64,000 nt of DNA from Pseudobacteriovorax antillogorgiicola (GCF_900177345.1 NZ_FWZT01000020.1:62001-126000), one strand, 5' to 3'. Counted from the first letter of the stretch, positions 1 to 8,959 are shown. Program-made: numbers and translations. Notes: generated from the sequence alone by a model not told the origin.

Positions 1-318
1 GCCCTTGGCGTAGATGGCGTCTTTTTCTTTGATCACGGTCATCAAGCGTTCGTTGCCAAGCATCACGGTCTGCAAAACTTGCTCGTCGTCATACTGAAAA
101 TGATCCTGCTTCAACACAGACATGCGCATCCGTGAGCCGATGGATACCTGACCCGTTGTCGGTTCGATTTCTCCCGATAGGATTTTGAGAAAGGTCGACT
201 TTCCAGCCCCATTAGCGCCTATAACCCCGTAGCAGTTGCCAGGAGTGAATTTGATGTTGACCTCTTCGAAGAGCTTTTTGTTCCCGAAATTGAGGGATAG
301 GTCCTGTGTTGTAATCAT
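1..318 (-). CDS. ABC-F family ATPase, YbiT-like (N-terminal part, cut by window edge)
   Basis: The first 106 codons are visible from an ATG at 318; the rest lies beyond the left edge. The protein opens directly with an ABC ATPase domain and has no membrane segment. A Walker A motif (GANGAGKST) lies near residues 39-47, followed by the short lead-in LKILSGEIEPTTG that is typical of the ABC-F class. These soluble proteins carry two tandem ATPase domains and act on the ribosome rather than in transport. The order and wording of the motifs are closest to E. coli YbiT. The exact subfamily cannot be fixed without the second ATPase domain and the linker. Confidence 0.85.
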   Translation of the reverse strand, partial: MITTQDLSLNFGNKKLFEEVNIKFTPGNCYGVIGANGAGKSTFLKILSGEIEPTTGQVSIGSRMRMSVLKQDHFQYDDEQVLQTVMLGNERLMTVIKEKDAIYAKG

Positions 319-658
319 GGAAATAAGATCCTTTTCTGCGTCCAAACCGACAAAGCTCGCTACTATAAACTCTGAAGGTCAATTTGTACAGGTTTCGCGG
401 ATAATAAATTGGTGTTTAGATTCATTTTTATGAAAAATATGGCTCGGCGCAATCCATAATAATGGCGGATCGCAGAGATCGGAGAGGTAATTCTCTGGTA
501 ACAGCGCTTCTATCATCTTTGGTAAGTCAATGTGGCTATAAAAAAGTCTCCAGAATCGAATCCTGGAGACTTCTCTACTATGTGAGCTGCCTATCAATAT
601 CGATCTCGAAATTTGGCGACGGACCGTAGCGTGTCTGAGTTTTTCGCCAAGATCGAGT
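319..658. other. Intergenic region between ABC-F and NUDIX genes
   Basis: This 340-base stretch lies upstream of the ABC-F gene and downstream of the NUDIX gene, both on the minus strand. It holds the terminator at 544-572 and, closer to 319, what must be the ABC-F promoter, which I could not resolve. A minus-strand frame of 72 codons (379-597) runs through the terminator hairpin. It has no ribosome binding site and no recognisable content, so it is not called. Confidence 0.6.
544..572 (-). terminator. Intrinsic terminator of the NUDIX lipoprotein gene
   Basis: A perfect 10-bp stem (AAGTCTCCAG / CTGGAGACTT) encloses a 9-nt loop. Read on the minus strand it runs into six T residues. It lies about 90 bases past the stop codon of the NUDIX gene, the position expected for a rho-independent terminator. 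Confidence 0.8.
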
Positions 659-1195
659 CTACCAGCCTAATTTTGAGCGAAGAATGCCCTTTTTATCGCC
701 CCAGCTACCACCGCGATAGGAAAGCCTTTCGATATCATTACGATTGAACCAGCCTTTTTCTAAAAAGCCTTCATCTACAGGCTGGCGGCAGGCGTTGCTC
801 GCGACAACTTCACAAAGAAAGACGTTGTAACTTATCTTGCCGATAGCACGGACTGCGTAACCACTTTCTTCACAAGTTTCACGCTCCGCTGTTTGGCATG
901 CAAACTCACCGCCTTTGTTATAGCCACCAGGAAAATCCCAGCCTGGATTGCTACCATAAGGCACGCGAACGAGTAGCGCGCGGTTATCGCGGATCACCAC
1001 ACAGGCAGCAGGGCCTTGAGACCAGTCTTGCAACCGATTGGTACAGTCAGAGCTTCGAGTCTGTGCTAGAGTTTGAGATTGGGTTCCATCAATTACCTGG
1101 ATTTGGTCAGCAGCTGTGTTGTCGGACTCGCTGGTGTCGCTTCCGCAGCTGATGATACTCGCTATAATAGCCATTGGTAGAGCGTGCTTTAACAT
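659..1195 (-). CDS. Exported NUDIX-domain lipoprotein
   Basis: The protein has 178 residues. The first 17 form a lipoprotein signal with the lipobox IISC (lipidated Cys17), followed by an acidic, disordered stretch to about residue 45. A complete NUDIX box, G-x5-E-x7-RE-x2-EE-x-G, lies at residues 91-113 (GYNKGGE then RETCEESG), preceded by the usual WDFPGG. NUDIX enzymes hydrolyse nucleoside diphosphates linked to another moiety. They are normally cytoplasmic, so anchoring in the periplasm or outer membrane is unusual and the substrate is unknown. The domain holds several Cys (51, 65, 100, 108 and later) that could form disulfides outside the cytoplasm. An AGAGG SD sits before the ATG. The gene is monocistronic with its own terminator. 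Confidence 0.85.
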   Translation of the reverse strand: MLKHALPMAIIASIISCGSDTSESDNTAADQIQVIDGTQSQTLAQTRSSDCTNRLQDWSQGPAACVVIRDNRALLVRVPYGSNPGWDFPGGYNKGGEFACQTAERETCEESGYAVRAIGKISYNVFLCEVVASNACRQPVDEGFLEKGWFNRNDIERLSYRGGSWGDKKGILRSKLGW

Positions 1196-1458
1196 AAATA
1201 CCTCTTTTGGTGAGTGCCTTATGAGGGCGATTGATTTTAGCAGTTGGTCATGTGCTGGACTGTAATTGCAAGATCAAGACAATGGCAATACTCGAAACAC
1301 TCAGCGGTTCTCACGGCCTCCTCGACGGTGAGTTTTTCTTGTTTATAAATATAGAATGAACCAGCCAGTAAAAAGCTTTATGGAGGCTTAACTTTGTTGC
1401 CGATCTATGAATTGCCTTTTGTGATAAGGGCATTTTTGGGCATGATATCTCTTTTGTA

Positions 1459-3249
1459 CTACGAGTTGCGATTAGCGAGAATGCTAGCCAGAGCTTCGTG
1501 CAAATTCGGCTCTGGAGTATCTTTCAGTAGATGGGGATAGTGCTGGCCGAGATCGAAGTAGAAACGATCGACCTGTTGCTCTAAGTCTTGGCGACGCTGG
1601 ATTTCAGACTGCAACTGAACTTTGGTTTTCTCTAACTCGTCATAACTTTGACGGTATCGAGTTTCTTGTTCCTCTATAGCTAGCTCTCTACTCTTGATGG
1701 TGTCTTCTGCCATAATCCTATAGTGCTTCAGTCGCTTAAGTTCATCGTCTGTATTTTTTAACTGTCGCATAAGTTCTTGGCAACGAGTTTCAGCCTGCTC
1801 TCGTTTCTGCTCTGTAGCAGCAAGAGACTCTTTGTGTTGCATGAGATGTTTTTCTAGGGACTCTGCGCGAGACGTTTTGAGTTGTAGCCATTCACTTGGG
1901 TCGAATTGATCCCAGTCGTCCATCGTCTGCCTGCCTTGATCGGGCACTAGCAGATTGTAGACTTTACTAAGTTTATTTTTGTAGTTTTGTAAGTTTTCTT
2001 GGTTTTCTAAAGCTTGCTCTTTGAGCTGCTGAAGTTCTTGTTCCTGGTTTGCAATGGTGAGGTTTTGGGCATCACGAGCTTGTTGCCAATCCTTGGGGAT
2101 GGCTTGGCTGCGTTTGGCTTCCTCCTGGCTTTCCTCAAGGCTCAGCCGTAGTTTAGTAATTGATTCGTTCTTTTGTGCGATTTCGTTTTGGTGATTTTGA
2201 AGCTCTCGCTGCGAATCTTCTAGCTTTTGCTGGGTGTCGAGCAGTTCGTGGCGAATCGCCAAGTTATTACGGCTCATACGGTCGGTGTCTTTCTTTTGGT
2301 CAGCTATCAGTATCTTTAAGTCATTATTTTCTTGATAGGTTCGCTCATGATGGCGGGATCGCCAGAGAACCATGATACCAATCATGGTTAGGCAGCAGAT
2401 CATGCCGCCAAACTCGATAAGAATCCGACCCGACTGTTTGACTTCTTGGGTTGTGATCTGACGAACCAGATTCGTAATGAGGTGCTGCCTCAGTGATTTG
2501 AAGTCTTCACGAATAGCCCAAGCCCATTGGGAAGGGGCATTGCTGAAGGTTGCCAATCCTTGATTGCTGTCAAGAATGAGCCAATGGTGGGCTTGTCGGA
2601 GATTTTCGAGGCCTTGCTGCTCCCCAGGGCTGAGAAGTTGGGCTAGCAGGTTGAGTTTTGTCTTAAACTTTATAAAGTTATCAAGATCGTCGGTGGAACC
2701 TTGCTGGTCGCCGACCATGGAGCGAAGCTCTTCAATGAGCTGAATACCTTGAAATCGTACCCGAGCCTCCCGATGGGGGATCAGCGTGATAATGTGGTGG
2801 CTAAGATTTTGAAGATCTTCTTGGGCACCTTTAAAGAAATCGTGAAACTGGTCCCGATTGTTGTTCTGATCGAGAAGCTTACGGCCCTGGATTAACTTCT
2901 CAGTAAACATCTGAAACAGGGCCAAGGCCTGCTCATCTTCAAGGACAATCTGCTGACTCAATGTTTGTAAGTTGCTTCGCTCCCATTCAAGCTTGCTTTT
3001 CTCTTCAGCACTCAAGGGATCCTTGGTGGCAAGGATGATCTCTCGCTGGAAACTATCCATAAGAGGGAAGAGCTGATCCATCTGTTTGATTCGCTGTGCT
3101 GTTTGCTGACTTTCTAAGAGAATAGGTAGGCGAAACGCCGTCATGAAGAACAGGAGCAGGAAGCAAAGCAGAACAATTCCATAGTGGAAACTGTGAGCTT
3201 TCACATTACGGAGAAATTTCTTTGCGTATGGACCAAGGACTTGTGCCAT
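1459..3249 (-). CDS. Membrane-anchored coiled-coil protein of unknown function
   Basis: I chose the ATG at 3249, which has AGGA six bases upstream. The same frame can be extended to 3333 but no SD is visible there. The protein has 596 residues. A first membrane segment (about residues 23-40, IVLLCFLLLFFMTAF) leads into a roughly 250-residue helical, charged region that is probably periplasmic. A second membrane segment (about 285-305, ICCLTMIGIMVLW) is followed by some 280 residues of nearly continuous Glu/Gln/Lys-rich coiled coil to the C terminus. The layout of two membrane helices around a helical sensor region resembles chemoreceptors and sensor kinases. However, no HAMP, MCP-signalling, kinase or cyclase domain is visible. 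A role in cell-envelope organisation or signalling is a guess. Confidence 0.75.
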   Translation of the reverse strand: MAQVLGPYAKKFLRNVKAHSFHYGIVLLCFLLLFFMTAFRLPILLESQQTAQRIKQMDQLFPLMDSFQREIILATKDPLSAEEKSKLEWERSNLQTLSQQIVLEDEQALALFQMFTEKLIQGRKLLDQNNNRDQFHDFFKGAQEDLQNLSHHIITLIPHREARVRFQGIQLIEELRSMVGDQQGSTDDLDNFIKFKTKLNLLAQLLSPGEQQGLENLRQAHHWLILDSNQGLATFSNAPSQWAWAIREDFKSLRQHLITNLVRQITTQEVKQSGRILIEFGGMICCLTMIGIMVLWRSRHHERTYQENNDLKILIADQKKDTDRMSRNNLAIRHELLDTQQKLEDSQRELQNHQNEIAQKNESITKLRLSLEESQEEAKRSQAIPKDWQQARDAQNLTIANQEQELQQLKEQALENQENLQNYKNKLSKVYNLLVPDQGRQTMDDWDQFDPSEWLQLKTSRAESLEKHLMQHKESLAATEQKREQAETRCQELMRQLKNTDDELKRLKHYRIMAEDTIKSRELAIEEQETRYRQSYDELEKTKVQLQSEIQRRQDLEQQVDRFYFDLGQHYPHLLKDTPEPNLHEALASILANRNS

Positions 3250-3393
3250 GCTGGTTCCTAAATGAATTCGTATACGTGAAGTGTGTGTCGGCAAGTCTAT
3301 AGATGAAGAAATAGGCAAGTTTATCCCATCCAACTAACCATAACCAGTATTAATGGAAATCGCAATTTACCGCCATTCGATCCCTGCGGGGCT

Positions 3394-3421
3394 TTGGTAC
3401 TGGGCATAGGCCGGATAATCT
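3394..3421 (+). promoter_or_regulatory. Possible sigma-70-like promoter of the kynurenine operon
   Basis: TTGGTA (3394-3399) and TAATCT (3416-3421) are separated by 16 bases and end about 50 bases before the first gene of the operon. The boxes are only fair matches to consensus, and no operator palindrome stands out. Confidence 0.3.
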
Positions 3422-3473
3422 GCTACCTTAGGCGGCCAAAGTTCCAATACTCAGAAACGAAGGAAGACTAATT

Positions 3474-4253
3474 ATGGATCTTCGACTCTCCGGAAAAAAA
3501 GCGCTCGTGTGTGGAGCATCCCAAGGGATAGGTCGCGCTGTGGCGCAGGAACTAGCTCTATTGGGCTGTCAGGTCATTGCCCTAGCGCGCAATGAAAGCA
3601 AATTGAGGGACACAGTTGCGTCCTTAGAGGGTGACGGTCACCAGATTCTGGTAGCCGATCACGGCCGAACCCAAGAACTCAAAGACGCGGTTCATGGGTT
3701 TGTTGAAAACCACGGTGCCATCCATATCTTGATTAACAATAGCGGAGGCCCCCCTGGAGGCCCCATTCAGGATGCAGGTGATGACGCATTTCTAGCGGCT
3801 TATACAAGACATCTTCTAGCAAACGTCAATCTAAGCCGTGTGCTCTTGCCTGGTATGAAAGACGCCGGTTTTGGCAGGATTATCAACATTATCTCTACAT
3901 CTGTCAAAATTCCTATCAAAGGCCTTGGAGTGTCCAATGCCACAAGGGGAGCGGTTGCCAATTGGGCGAAAACCTTAAGCTACGAAGTTGCCTCCCACGG
4001 CATTACCGTTAATAACGTCCTCCCCGGCGCTACTGAAACCTCAAGGCTAGATCAGATTATTGCAGGACAGGCTGAAAAACAGGGTAAAAGCCAAGATGCC
4101 GTTGTAGCGGCTATGAAAGGAACGATTCCTGCCGCTCGCTTCGGTAAGGATTATGAGGTCGCTGCGGTTGCGGCCTTTCTCGCAAGCCCAGCTGCTGCTT
4201 ATGTAAACGGCGCGTCCATCCCCGTCGACGGTGGCCGAACGGGAAGCCTCTAA
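3474..4253 (+). CDS. SDR-family oxidoreductase, divergent active site, first gene of kynurenine operon
   Basis: The 259-residue protein has a Rossmann fold of the short-chain dehydrogenase/reductase family. The nucleotide loop CGASQGIG is near residues 13-20 and NNSGGP is near 87-92. The C terminus ends in the usual ASIPVDGG. The canonical YxxxK catalytic pair is absent: where Y-x3-K is expected the protein reads SNATR. This is a recognisable SDR subgroup with SN-x2-R, and its chemistry is not obvious. Similar SDRs sit in kynurenine and 3-hydroxyanthranilate clusters of other bacteria, so a role in handling aminomuconate-semialdehyde intermediates is plausible but inferred. AAGGAAG precedes the ATG. 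The next gene starts 13 bases after its stop. Confidence 0.85.
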   Translation: MDLRLSGKKALVCGASQGIGRAVAQELALLGCQVIALARNESKLRDTVASLEGDGHQILVADHGRTQELKDAVHGFVENHGAIHILINNSGGPPGGPIQDAGDDAFLAAYTRHLLANVNLSRVLLPGMKDAGFGRIINIISTSVKIPIKGLGVSNATRGAVANWAKTLSYEVASHGITVNNVLPGATETSRLDQIIAGQAEKQGKSQDAVVAAMKGTIPAARFGKDYEVAAVAAFLASPAAAYVNGASIPVDGGRTGSL

Positions 4254-4266
4254 GGGGAAGTTTGCT

Positions 4267-5709
4267 ATGATTCAAATTCAAAATTTTATTAACGGCGAGT
4301 TCCGGCAGCCACTTGGCCTCAAGTACATTGACAATTTTGAGCCTGCTACTGGTAAGGTGTTTAGCCAAGTACCCCAGTCTACTGTTGCCGATGTGGGGCT
4401 AGCGGTAGAAAGCGCCAAAGCAGCGGCACCAGCTTGGGCGGCTTGCAGCCCTGACGAGCGTGCCAATTACTTGAGTTCTATTGCGGCGTTTATTCGCGAT
4501 GGAGCCGAGGAGTTCGCCCAAGCCGAAAGCCAAGACAACGGCAAGCCTCTAAGCTTGGCCCGAGGTGTTGATATACCCCGCAGTGCCCTTAATTTCGAAT
4601 TCTTTGCGGCTGCTGCTCGCACCAAGTCGAGCGAGTCCCATCACGGGGAAGGGGCAATCAACCTGACCCGACGAGATCCATTGGGTGTGGTAGCTTGCAT
4701 CTCTCCCTGGAATCTACCGCTCTACCTTTTAACTTGGAAGATCGCTCCAGCTCTTGCGGCTGGCAACACGGTGGTGGCAAAACCTTCTGAACTAACTCCT
4801 TACACAGCATTTCTTTTAGGCAATGCTTTCAAGGTTGCGGGATTGCCTCCTGGAGTTGTCAATCTAGTGCACGGCTATGGAGCTGAGGCAGGAGCACCCT
4901 TGTGCGAGCATCCTGACGTTAAGGCGATCTCCTTCACTGGCGGAACTGCAACAGGCCGGGGAATTGCTCTTTCTGTGGCCAGTCAGTTTAAAAAGGTTTC
5001 CCTAGAAATGGGGGGCAAGAACGCGAATATCGTATTTGCCGACTGCGACTTTGATGAAGCCGTGCATACCAGTGTCCGTGCTGCTTTCGCCAATCAAGGT
5101 CAGATCTGTCTGTGTGGGTCAAGAATTTTAGTGGAGTCTGAAATCTATGAGCAGTTCCGTGATCGTTTTGTTCAGCTGGTCTCTGAGCTTCGGGTCGGTG
5201 ATCCACTTCGAGCAGAGACTGACCAGGGCGCTCTAGTTTCTAAGGCTCACTATCAAAAAGTATTAACTGCGATTGCGGCTGCTGAACAGGAAGGTGGTCG
5301 GGTCTTGTGTGGCGGTCGCTCCGTGCCGGGAGACGGCCGCTGCGAGGGTGGCTGGTTTGTTGCGCCGACGGTCATCGAAGGTCTTGGGCCTCAAGCTCGT
5401 ACCAATCAAGAAGAAATCTTCGGCCCGGTGGTAACACTGATTCCTTTCGAAGATGAAGCGGAGGCTCTTGAAATCGCCAATGGCACCAATTATGGTCTCG
5501 CGGCCTCTCTATGGACTCAAGATCTAAATAGGGCTCATCGACTTTCAGCAAAGTTGGATGCAGGCATTGTTTGGGTGAATACTTGGATGAATCGAGATCT
5601 TCGCACGCCTTTTGGAGGAATGAAGGAGTCAGGACTCGGGCGAGAGGGTGGTTGGGAAGCCCTGCGTTTCTTTACGGAAGCTAAAAACATTTGCATTTCT
5701 TATAAATAA
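4267..5709 (+). CDS. Aldehyde dehydrogenase, probable 2-aminomuconic 6-semialdehyde dehydrogenase
   Basis: This 480-residue enzyme is an NAD(P)-dependent ALDH. It has ISPWNLPL for cofactor binding, the catalytic Glu in LEMGGKN and the catalytic Cys in GQICLCGS. I placed the start at ATG 4267 (MIQIQNFINGEFR), preceded by AAGGGGAAG; a GTG 36 bases upstream would overlap the SDR gene and has no SD. Members of this group oxidise hydroxymuconic or aminomuconic semialdehydes. Its place between the deaminase, dioxygenase and decarboxylase genes fits oxidation of 2-aminomuconate semialdehyde to 2-aminomuconate in the kynurenine pathway. The assignment to that substrate rests on family plus context. 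Confidence 0.88.
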   Translation: MIQIQNFINGEFRQPLGLKYIDNFEPATGKVFSQVPQSTVADVGLAVESAKAAAPAWAACSPDERANYLSSIAAFIRDGAEEFAQAESQDNGKPLSLARGVDIPRSALNFEFFAAAARTKSSESHHGEGAINLTRRDPLGVVACISPWNLPLYLLTWKIAPALAAGNTVVAKPSELTPYTAFLLGNAFKVAGLPPGVVNLVHGYGAEAGAPLCEHPDVKAISFTGGTATGRGIALSVASQFKKVSLEMGGKNANIVFADCDFDEAVHTSVRAAFANQGQICLCGSRILVESEIYEQFRDRFVQLVSELRVGDPLRAETDQGALVSKAHYQKVLTAIAAAEQEGGRVLCGGRSVPGDGRCEGGWFVAPTVIEGLGPQARTNQEEIFGPVVTLIPFEDEAEALEIANGTNYGLAASLWTQDLNRAHRLSAKLDAGIVWVNTWMNRDLRTPFGGMKESGLGREGGWEALRFFTEAKNICISYK

Positions 5710-5721
5710 GGTTTGAAACAG

Positions 5722-6132
5722 ATGAGTATCCATAACAGCGATAAAGCCCCTGAGCCTGTAGGCCTCTATCCCCACGCCCGTCAGGTGGGAGATTTACTAT
5801 TCCTTTCGGGAGTGGGGCCAAGACAGCGAGGTAGCAAAGAGATTCCTGGCGTTCAGCTGGACGGTGATGGGCGTATTGCCAGCTACGATATTGAGGCTCA
5901 GTGTCGCTCAGTATTCGACAATGTTCGGATGATCCTGGAAGCTTCTGGCAGTAGCTGGGATAAGTTGGTTGATGTCACGGTGTTTTTGACCAACATGAAA
6001 GACGATTTTAAGATCTACAACCGGATCTATGCCGAGTACTTTAGGGACAATCAGCCCTGCCGTACCACTGTGGAAATCAATTCTCTGCCAACCCCCATTG
6101 CTATCGAACTTAAATGCATCGCCACGATTTAA
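5722..6132 (+). CDS. RidA-family protein, probable 2-aminomuconate deaminase
   Basis: This is a 136-residue RidA/YjgF/UK114 family protein. It contains the family signature near its C terminus (RTTVEINSLPTPIAIELKC) and an Arg and Glu that act on imines or enamines in this fold. The start is the ATG at 5722; an in-frame TTG nine bases upstream is less likely. In bacterial nitrobenzoate and kynurenine operons a RidA-like enzyme removes the amino group of 2-aminomuconate to give 4-oxalocrotonate. The position directly after the semialdehyde dehydrogenase supports that role here. A generic imine-deaminating role cannot be excluded. Confidence 0.82.
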   Translation: MSIHNSDKAPEPVGLYPHARQVGDLLFLSGVGPRQRGSKEIPGVQLDGDGRIASYDIEAQCRSVFDNVRMILEASGSSWDKLVDVTVFLTNMKDDFKIYNRIYAEYFRDNQPCRTTVEINSLPTPIAIELKCIATI

Positions 6133-6142
6133 GGAGACGATC

Positions 6143-6649
6143 ATGTTAGCGCCAATGAATTTTAAAAAGTGGATCGATGATAATCGTGCCTTCCTGAAGC
6201 CGCCGGTTGGCAATCGCTGTGTGTATGAAGACAGTGAGTTTATCATCATGGTGGTAGGCGGGCCGAACAAGCGAAAAGACTTTCACGTCAATCAATCTGA
6301 AGAGTTCTTCTATCAACTGGAAGGGGATATGATTTTGAAGGTGAGGGAGGGGGCTGAGATCAATGATTTGATCATCCGCGAAGGAGATATTTTCCTCTTG
6401 CCGCCTCGGGTTCCACACTCTCCCCAAAGGTCTGAGAACACTGTCGGCCTGGTGGTCGAGAGAAAGCGTCGATCTGGGGAAGAGGATGGCTTCATCTGGT
6501 ATTGTGACCAGTGTGGAGCCAAAGTTTACGATCACTTTTTCTTTCTGACTGATATTGTCAAGCAATTGCCGCCGATTTTTGAAACCTTCTATAGCAAGGA
6601 CGAAAATTGCATTTGCAAGAAGTGTGGCCACAAAAATACCAAGGACTAG
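6143..6649 (+). CDS. nbaC: 3-hydroxyanthranilate 3,4-dioxygenase
   Basis: This 168-residue cupin enzyme opens the ring of 3-hydroxyanthranilate to 2-amino-3-carboxymuconate semialdehyde using Fe(II) and oxygen. The iron ligands are visible as H and E in FHVNQSEEFF and the later His in RVPHSPQR. Two Cys pairs near the C terminus (CDQC and CKKC) form the rubredoxin-like second metal site of the bacterial enzyme. Length and motifs match the family end to end. A strong AAGGAG lies eight bases before the ATG. The gene is tightly packed with the deaminase and decarboxylase genes. Confidence 0.95.
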   Translation: MLAPMNFKKWIDDNRAFLKPPVGNRCVYEDSEFIIMVVGGPNKRKDFHVNQSEEFFYQLEGDMILKVREGAEINDLIIREGDIFLLPPRVPHSPQRSENTVGLVVERKRRSGEEDGFIWYCDQCGAKVYDHFFFLTDIVKQLPPIFETFYSKDENCICKKCGHKNTKD

Positions 6650-6661
6650 GGGTTGACCGCT

Positions 6662-7660
6662 ATGGAACGCATCGATATCCACACCCACATCATGCCTGCT
6701 GATATTCCTAATTTTCAGGAGCGCTTTGGCTATGGTGGCTTTATTCAGCTGGATCACCATAAGCCTTGCTGTGCAAGGATGATCAAGGATGATGGTACCT
6801 TCTTCCGGGAAATCCAACACAATTGCTGGAGCCCGGAGGCGCGAATTGATGAATGTGACAAATTTGGAATCACCAAACAGGTGCTCAGCACGATACCCGT
6901 GTTGTTTAGCTATTGGGCAAAGCCCCAAGACGGCCTAACTGTTGCTCGATTTATCAACGATCACATTGCATCGGTGGTGCAGCGCTTTCCCGATCGATTC
7001 TACGGGCTGGGAACCTTGCCCATGCAAGCCCCTGATCTGGCGATCACCGAATTGGAACGGGTGGTCAAAGACTTAGGACTTCAAGGAATCGAAATTGGCA
7101 CTAACATCAATGAGTGGAACCTCAATGCCCCTGAGGTATTCGCAGTTCTCGAAGCATGTCAGGACTTAGGTGCCGCCGTGTTTGTGCACCCATGGAATAT
7201 GATGGGCAAGGATCAGATGCCAGACTACTGGTTGCCATGGCTGGTGGGGATGCCAGCGGAAACATCCCGAGCGATTTGCAGCATGATTTTCGGTGGGGTT
7301 TTCGAACGACTGCCGCAGCTGAGAGTTGCCTTTGCTCATGGTGGAGGGTCGTTTCCAGCGACCATCGGCAGGATCGAGCATGGCTTCAACGTCAGACCCG
7401 ACTTATGTGCTGTGGATAACCCGAAAAATCCGCGAGATTACCTGGGGCAGTTCTATCTCGACTCCCTGGTCCACGACCCCAAAGCTTTGCATTACATCAT
7501 GGATATAGTGGGGGACGATCGTGTGGCACTCGGGTCCGATTATCCCTTCCCACTGGGAGAGTTGGAGCCAGGCACGATGATCGCAGGGATGTCGACCTTA
7601 AGTGATGAACAGAAAGTGAAGTTGTTAAGCAAAAATGCCCGCGACTGGCTGGGTGTATAA
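6662..7660 (+). CDS. nbaD: 2-amino-3-carboxymuconate 6-semialdehyde decarboxylase (ACMSD)
   Basis: The 332-residue protein belongs to the amidohydrolase superfamily. Metal ligands appear in order: DIHTHIMP (HxH near the N terminus), FVHPW near residue 174, FAHGGG near 224 and the Asp in LGSDYPFP near 290. Length and motifs match ACMSD, which removes the carboxylate from ACMS and so diverts it from spontaneous cyclisation to quinolinate. The ATG at 6662 is preferred over an upstream TTG that touches the SD. The immediate neighbours supply its substrate and consume its product. Confidence 0.93.
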   Translation: MERIDIHTHIMPADIPNFQERFGYGGFIQLDHHKPCCARMIKDDGTFFREIQHNCWSPEARIDECDKFGITKQVLSTIPVLFSYWAKPQDGLTVARFINDHIASVVQRFPDRFYGLGTLPMQAPDLAITELERVVKDLGLQGIEIGTNINEWNLNAPEVFAVLEACQDLGAAVFVHPWNMMGKDQMPDYWLPWLVGMPAETSRAICSMIFGGVFERLPQLRVAFAHGGGSFPATIGRIEHGFNVRPDLCAVDNPKNPRDYLGQFYLDSLVHDPKALHYIMDIVGDDRVALGSDYPFPLGELEPGTMIAGMSTLSDEQKVKLLSKNARDWLGV

Positions 7661-7675
7661 GTCGGATAGGAAAGG

Positions 7676-8959
7676 ATGGCAATCACCATGCAAGATTTTC
7701 AAAATTCTCTAGAAACTGCGAGGCGAATGGATCAGGATGATCCTCTCCATAAGTGGCGGGATGAGTTCTATATCCCGACGCACCAGGGTGAGCCTGTCCT
7801 TTATTTCTGTGGTAATTCGTTGGGGCTTCAGCCCAAAACAGCGCGGCCAATGATCGAACAGGAGCTTAAAGATTGGGCGCAGCACGGAGTTGAAGGGCAC
7901 TTCGAAGCAGAGCGACCCTGGGTTCACTATCACGAGTTCCTCACCGATGCCATGGCCAAAGTCGTCGGCGGCAATGCTTGCGAGGTTGTTTGTATGAATA
8001 GCCTCACAGTCAATCTTCACCTGATGATGGTTTCTTTCTATCGCCCTGAAGGTAGGCGAAGGAAGATTCTCATCGAGGGTGGGGCTTTCCCTTCGGATCA
8101 ATATGCGGTGGCCTCCCAAGCACGGTTTCATGGGCTTGATGCCGACCAGGTGGTCGAAGAGCTGCAACCCAGGCCCGGTGAGCATTTGCTTCGCACGGAA
8201 GATATTCTAACCAAAGTTGAAGAACTGGGTGACGAACTTGCTTTGATTATGATTGGTGGAGTAAATTATCTCACCGGCCAGCTCTACGATATGGAAGCGA
8301 TCACCCAAAAAGGTCATGCAGTGGGAGCTAAGGTGGGCTTTGATCTGGCCCATGGCGCTGGGAATGTTCCCTTGCGTCTCCATGATTGGGGAGTCGATTT
8401 TGCGGTGTGGTGTTCGTATAAATATCTCAACTCCGGGCCGGGAGGGATTGCAGGGTGCTTTGTCCACGAGAACCATGTGAAGGGCAATCTGCCGCGATTT
8501 GAAGGTTGGTGGGGCCATAGCAAGGAGAAGCGCTTCAAGATGGAGCCTAGCTTTGAGGCGATTCCATCGGTGGAAGCTTGGCAGCTTTCCAATCCTCCCA
8601 TCTTTCAGCTCGCATCCTTGCTAGCGTCCCTAAAGATCTTCGACCAAGCGGGCATGAGTGAACTGCGAACCAAGAGCGAGTGTTTAACATCGTACCTTGA
8701 GTATATGGTGGTCGACGCCTTTGGCAGTCGCGACCTGGTGATTACCCCAAGCCAGGTCCATGAGCGGGGGGCTCAGCTTTCGTTTCGTATTCCAAAAGGT
8801 GGTCGTGATGTTCTTGAACGCTTGAAGCAACGAGGAGTGATCTGCGATTTCCGCGAGCCAAATATCATCCGAGCCGCCCCAACGCCCCTTTATAACAGCT
8901 ACGAGGATGTGTTTCGATTTGTCTCGATTCTGAAGGAGTGTGTTCATGAGCTTAGCTAA
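7676..8959 (+). CDS. kynU: Kynureninase
   Basis: This 427-residue PLP-dependent hydrolase cleaves kynurenine or 3-hydroxykynurenine to anthranilate or 3-hydroxyanthranilate plus alanine. The Schiff-base lysine lies in CSYKYLNSGPGG near residue 245. FCGNSLGLQP near residue 44 and the Asp of GFDLAHGAGN near 225 are family signatures. AGGA precedes the ATG at 7676. A second ATG twelve bases downstream is an alternative start. The 3' end overlaps the monooxygenase gene by 14 bases, which suggests translational coupling. Confidence 0.95.
   Translation: MAITMQDFQNSLETARRMDQDDPLHKWRDEFYIPTHQGEPVLYFCGNSLGLQPKTARPMIEQELKDWAQHGVEGHFEAERPWVHYHEFLTDAMAKVVGGNACEVVCMNSLTVNLHLMMVSFYRPEGRRRKILIEGGAFPSDQYAVASQARFHGLDADQVVEELQPRPGEHLLRTEDILTKVEELGDELALIMIGGVNYLTGQLYDMEAITQKGHAVGAKVGFDLAHGAGNVPLRLHDWGVDFAVWCSYKYLNSGPGGIAGCFVHENHVKGNLPRFEGWWGHSKEKRFKMEPSFEAIPSVEAWQLSNPPIFQLASLLASLKIFDQAGMSELRTKSECLTSYLEYMVVDAFGSRDLVITPSQVHERGAQLSFRIPKGGRDVLERLKQRGVICDFREPNIIRAAPTPLYNSYEDVFRFVSILKECVHELS

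Noticed and set aside
379-597. 72-codon minus-strand frame
   Set aside because: It runs through a strong terminator hairpin and has no SD.
1237-1443. Minus-strand reading starting ATG at 1443 after the coiled-coil gene, ending in text with four Cys (AECFEYCHCLDL)
   Set aside because: It has two in-frame stops, and its open part is short enough to be chance. It could be a remnant gene but nothing supports that.
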